Below, piece after piece: positions 38,785-41,208 of a stretch of 41,208 bases of DNA; the first letter of the stretch is position 1; each line of letters starts with the position of its first letter. The notes under the pieces are model-generated. The model did no database searches. It was not told the origin of the DNA and was given only the letters and a program-made list of their open reading frames with translations. The stretch spans positions 1-41,208 of IMG/VR virus record IMGVR_UViG_3300042290_000974; one strand, 5' to 3'. Made by a program: the position numbers and the translations under genes. The DNA comes from a virus.

Positions 38785-40242
38785 ATGGGTGTAAAAATAT
38801 CCGATCTTCCAGAAATAACAATACCCTTTAGCGGTGGTGAAAAAATTCCTGTTGTTCAATCCGGCGTAACAAGAGCTAGCAATCTTAGTTCTTTTGTAAA
38901 TTTTCTATCAGGAGCACTACTCGCTGATTCAGAGTTAAAAGCTCTTTCAGGCGCCTGGCAGTCAAATTACACGACAACTAATTCTAATAGCGCTAATTGG
39001 AGTAGTAATTACACGACAACAAACTCTAATAGCGCTAATTGGAGTAGTAATTTTACAACAACTAATTCTAATAGTGCTAATTGGAGTAGTGTCTATACGA
39101 CTGTATGCGCTACTAGTGCATCTTGGGCTGCAGGTGGTACTAATTTAGCTACAGTTACTAACTACCTATCTACAAATGATGTATTATTGAGCTCAGCTAC
39201 TATATTAAATACACTCTCTGCTAGATCCTATGTAAATAACCCAACAGGTAAGACGATATATGTCGATGCTGCTACAGGTACAGATACACGAACTGGTCTT
39301 AGTAAATATGATCAATTTAAACCATACGCTACACTCTCAGCTGCAGAAACTGCTTCAGTAACCGGTGATTTAGTTTATGTAAGAGCAGGAACATATGCAA
39401 TTAATTCTCAGATCAACCTTAACGATGAGGGTAATTTATATTTTGAAAATGGAACAACTGTTAATATCGCAACAGGTGTTACAGCGTTTTCATATAGTCA
39501 AAATTCTGTTCCAATTAATATTAGAGGATATGCAGATTTCATATTAGCTGCGGGTGAAACAGGTGTATTAACAATGAGTGGTAATAATACAACAGTTGTT
39601 AATTTTGAGTGTAGTTCTATCGTTAATCCAACAAATAATTCTACTGGTACACTCTTTAATTGTGCGTCAGGTGTGTTGGGTGTTGATGTAAGATTAATAC
39701 AAGCGGTAGCTGCTACTGTGTTTAATATTACAGGCACTGGAAAGGTTACATCAAGAATTCCATTCGTGTATTGTGGAGTATTTTTAAATGGTGCAGGTGC
39801 TGCTAATCCAGGGGGTGCTACTGGTGCTCTATTTAATACCGATAATTGGTCAGTAACAACATATAATGTAACAGCTGGTATGAATTTAAATTTAATTACA
39901 ACAAATTTTAGAATGGTGAATTATGTTCATACTGCTGTTGGTATTGCATATAATTGGTCAGAAGATACAACAGTAGAAGCTCATGGTTTCCGAGGAATTG
40001 CTTGGAATAGTGTTTATGGTAAACCTAATATAACATTTAACTCTTCTGCTGGTTCAACAACTAGTAAACTTATTAGATTAGACCAAACAAATGTAATGCG
40101 ATATGCATCAACAAACAGTTTAAGCTCTAATGTGCCTATAAATGTAGCTACATATGGTACATTTGCACCAGTGCCAGCAACTTCAAACGTTACATTTAAG
40201 ATTGGTTCATTCACAGTAGATGCAGACGTAAACAATTACTAA
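38785..40242 (+). CDS. Tail fibre/spike with beta-helix domain
   Basis: A 485-aa protein. The MGVKISDLPEITIPFSGGEKIPV start is a common fibre anchor (a small domain contacting the tail). Residues ~65-115 hold four 14-aa repeats (NYTTTNSNSANWSS type), a coiled or beta shaft. IYVDAATGTDTRTGLSKYDQFKPYATLSAA and AGTYAINSQINL start a right-handed parallel beta-helix that fills the rest. Probable receptor-binding spike or depolymerase-like fibre; no catalytic residues identified. The start at 38785 follows the late box. Confidence 0.75.
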   Translation: MGVKISDLPEITIPFSGGEKIPVVQSGVTRASNLSSFVNFLSGALLADSELKALSGAWQSNYTTTNSNSANWSSNYTTTNSNSANWSSNFTTTNSNSANWSSVYTTVCATSASWAAGGTNLATVTNYLSTNDVLLSSATILNTLSARSYVNNPTGKTIYVDAATGTDTRTGLSKYDQFKPYATLSAAETASVTGDLVYVRAGTYAINSQINLNDEGNLYFENGTTVNIATGVTAFSYSQNSVPINIRGYADFILAAGETGVLTMSGNNTTVVNFECSSIVNPTNNSTGTLFNCASGVLGVDVRLIQAVAATVFNITGTGKVTSRIPFVYCGVFLNGAGAANPGGATGALFNTDNWSVTTYNVTAGMNLNLITTNFRMVNYVHTAVGIAYNWSEDTTVEAHGFRGIAWNSVYGKPNITFNSSAGSTTSKLIRLDQTNVMRYASTNSLSSNVPINVATYGTFAPVPATSNVTFKIGSFTVDADVNNY

Positions 40243-40247
40243 TAGAT

Positions 40248-40255
40248 AATAAATA
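40248..40255 (+). promoter_or_regulatory. T4-like late promoter (ATAATAAATA)
   Basis: TAAATA, 5 nt, ATG at 40261. Confidence 0.65.
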
Positions 40256-40260
40256 AACAC

Positions 40261-41208
40261 ATGGGACAACAAACATTATATAACGACTTAGTAGTCAACG
40301 GCAACCTTAGCTTTGGCAGAACTACAAGCAATTTAAGTATTGGCCTTAGTGCCTTAGCTTCTAATACAATTGGTAATAATAATGTTGCACTTGGAAACCA
40401 AGCGTTACGTAATAATACAACTGGGTATGAAAATGTTGCGATAGGAAGTCAAGCGTTACATACTAATGCAAATGGCAATAATAATGTTGCGATAGGTAAC
40501 GATGCATTAAGTGCTAACACAACTGGTTTTGATAATGTTGCGATAGGAAGTCAAGCGTTACGTAATAATACAACTGGTTTTGATAATGTTGCAGTTGGTA
40601 ACGATGCATTAAGAGCTAACAATGGTTCTAGAAACGTTGCATTAGGATTTCAAACGTTGTTTGGTAACATAGGTGGTACTGGTAATGTTGCATTAGGATT
40701 TCAATCGTTGTCTAGTAATAATGGTTTTGAAAATGTTGCAGTAGGATATCAATCGTTACGTGCTAATACAATTGGTAATAATAATGTTGCGATAGGAAGT
40801 CAAGCGTTACTTAAGAATACAACTGGTATTAATAATGTTGCATTAGGATATCAATCGTTGTATAGTAATACATCTGGTTTTAATAATGTTGCATTAGGAA
40901 GTCAATCGTTGTATAGTAATACATCTGGTTTTAATAATGTTGCATTAGGATATCAATCGTTGTATAGTAATACATCTGGTTTTGAAAATGTTGCATTAGG
41001 AAGTCAAGCGTTACGTAATAATACAATTGGTAATAATAATGTTGCAGTTGGTAACGATGCATTAAGTGCTAACACAACTGGTATTAATAATGTTGCATTA
41101 GGATATCAATCGTTGTATAGTAATACATCTGGTTTTGAAAATGTTGCATTAGGAAGTCAAGCGTTACGTAATAATACAATTGGTAATAATAATGTTGCAG
41201 TTGGTAAC
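40261..41208 (+). CDS. Tail fibre with YadA-like head repeats (partial)
   Basis: This runs off the window; 316 codons are visible. It starts MGQQTLYNDLVVNGNLSFG, then more than 17 tandem 16-17-residue repeats of the type NVALGYQSLYSNTSGFN. This is the left-handed beta-roll repeat of trimeric adhesin (YadA-type) heads, reused in phage fibres. It should trimerise into a rigid shaft or receptor-binding surface. Repeats are nearly identical in DNA, so copy number may vary between isolates. Confidence 0.85.
   Translation, partial: MGQQTLYNDLVVNGNLSFGRTTSNLSIGLSALASNTIGNNNVALGNQALRNNTTGYENVAIGSQALHTNANGNNNVAIGNDALSANTTGFDNVAIGSQALRNNTTGFDNVAVGNDALRANNGSRNVALGFQTLFGNIGGTGNVALGFQSLSSNNGFENVAVGYQSLRANTIGNNNVAIGSQALLKNTTGINNVALGYQSLYSNTSGFNNVALGSQSLYSNTSGFNNVALGYQSLYSNTSGFENVALGSQALRNNTIGNNNVAVGNDALSANTTGINNVALGYQSLYSNTSGFENVALGSQALRNNTIGNNNVAVGN
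40371..41208 (+). repeat. 51-bp coding tandem repeat
   Basis: About 16 tandem units of 48-51 bp, each beginning AATGTTGC. A stretch of nearly 80 bp at about 40978-41056 recurs at 41131-41208. These are in-frame coding repeats of the fibre, not a CRISPR array. Confidence 0.85.

Noticed and set aside
40371-41208. Possible CRISPR array from direct repeats
   Set aside because: Repeats are contiguous, in-frame and coding (YadA-like), with no unique spacers.

Overview
The window reads as part of a large, AT-rich, tailed-phage genome with T4-like regulatory signals, infecting a Gram-negative host. Support: a nested inner/outer-membrane spanin pair (an outer-membrane lipoprotein is needed only where there is an outer membrane), T4-type late promoter boxes (TAAATA) in front of virion and lysis genes, 13 tRNAs, a complete tmRNA, tail-fibre genes, and long runs of tiny overlapping genes on one strand. 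No integrase, terminase, capsid or polymerase gene lies in the window, so host and exact family cannot be named.

Layout. 1-7.1 kb (minus): RadA-like ATPase, small genes, then a MoxR AAA ATPase / DUF2201-type metallopeptidase / VWA protein triad and a second HELVH metalloprotein. 7.1-9.9 kb: four glycosyltransferase-like genes, two minus and two plus. 10.1-12.3 kb (plus): a virion fibre-like protein and a small partner. 12.3-21.5 kb (minus): an RNA-gene belt with a tmRNA, 13 tRNAs (one, Leu-UAA, interrupted by a group I intron), structured RNAs of unknown family, an HNH endonuclease, and late genes and sugar transferases between them. 21.8-24.6 kb: lysis region with a lysozyme-like/CHAP-like endolysin, two holin-like proteins, nested spanins and a 3D-domain protein. 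24.6-34.5 kb (minus): an early-type block of small unknown genes with a calcineurin-like phosphatase, HAD phosphatase, thioredoxin, Phage_ABA_S-like protein, DUF932 protein and a metalloprotein. 34.5-37.1 kb: a nucleotide-rhamnose pathway made of RfbA, RfbB and a plant/giant-virus-type epimerase/reductase. 38.0-38.7 kb: a PD-(D/E)XK nuclease. 38.8-41.2 kb (plus): two repeat-rich tail-fibre genes, the last running off the window.

Regulation is unusually legible. Thirteen minus-strand sites share GGAACT-N4-TATAAT, and two of them sit in front of RNA genes (the intron-bearing tRNA-Leu and a structured-RNA/tRNA set), which argues that they are promoters. Nineteen sites share TAAATA, most often exactly 5 nt before ATG, in front of fibre, lysis, membrane and sugar-transferase genes. 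In both classes the usual distance from the -10-like box to ATG puts the start codon at or next to the predicted +1, so much of this phage's mRNA may be leaderless.

The strongest leads are: leaderless transcription from two promoter classes; the tRNA-Leu(UAA) group I intron in a phage; the phage tmRNA with an apparently extended tag; at least two structured RNAs of unknown family sharing a promoter with tRNA-fMet and tRNA-Tyr; and the MoxR/VWA/metallopeptidase triad, two members of which begin with T4-like capsid-targeting sequences.
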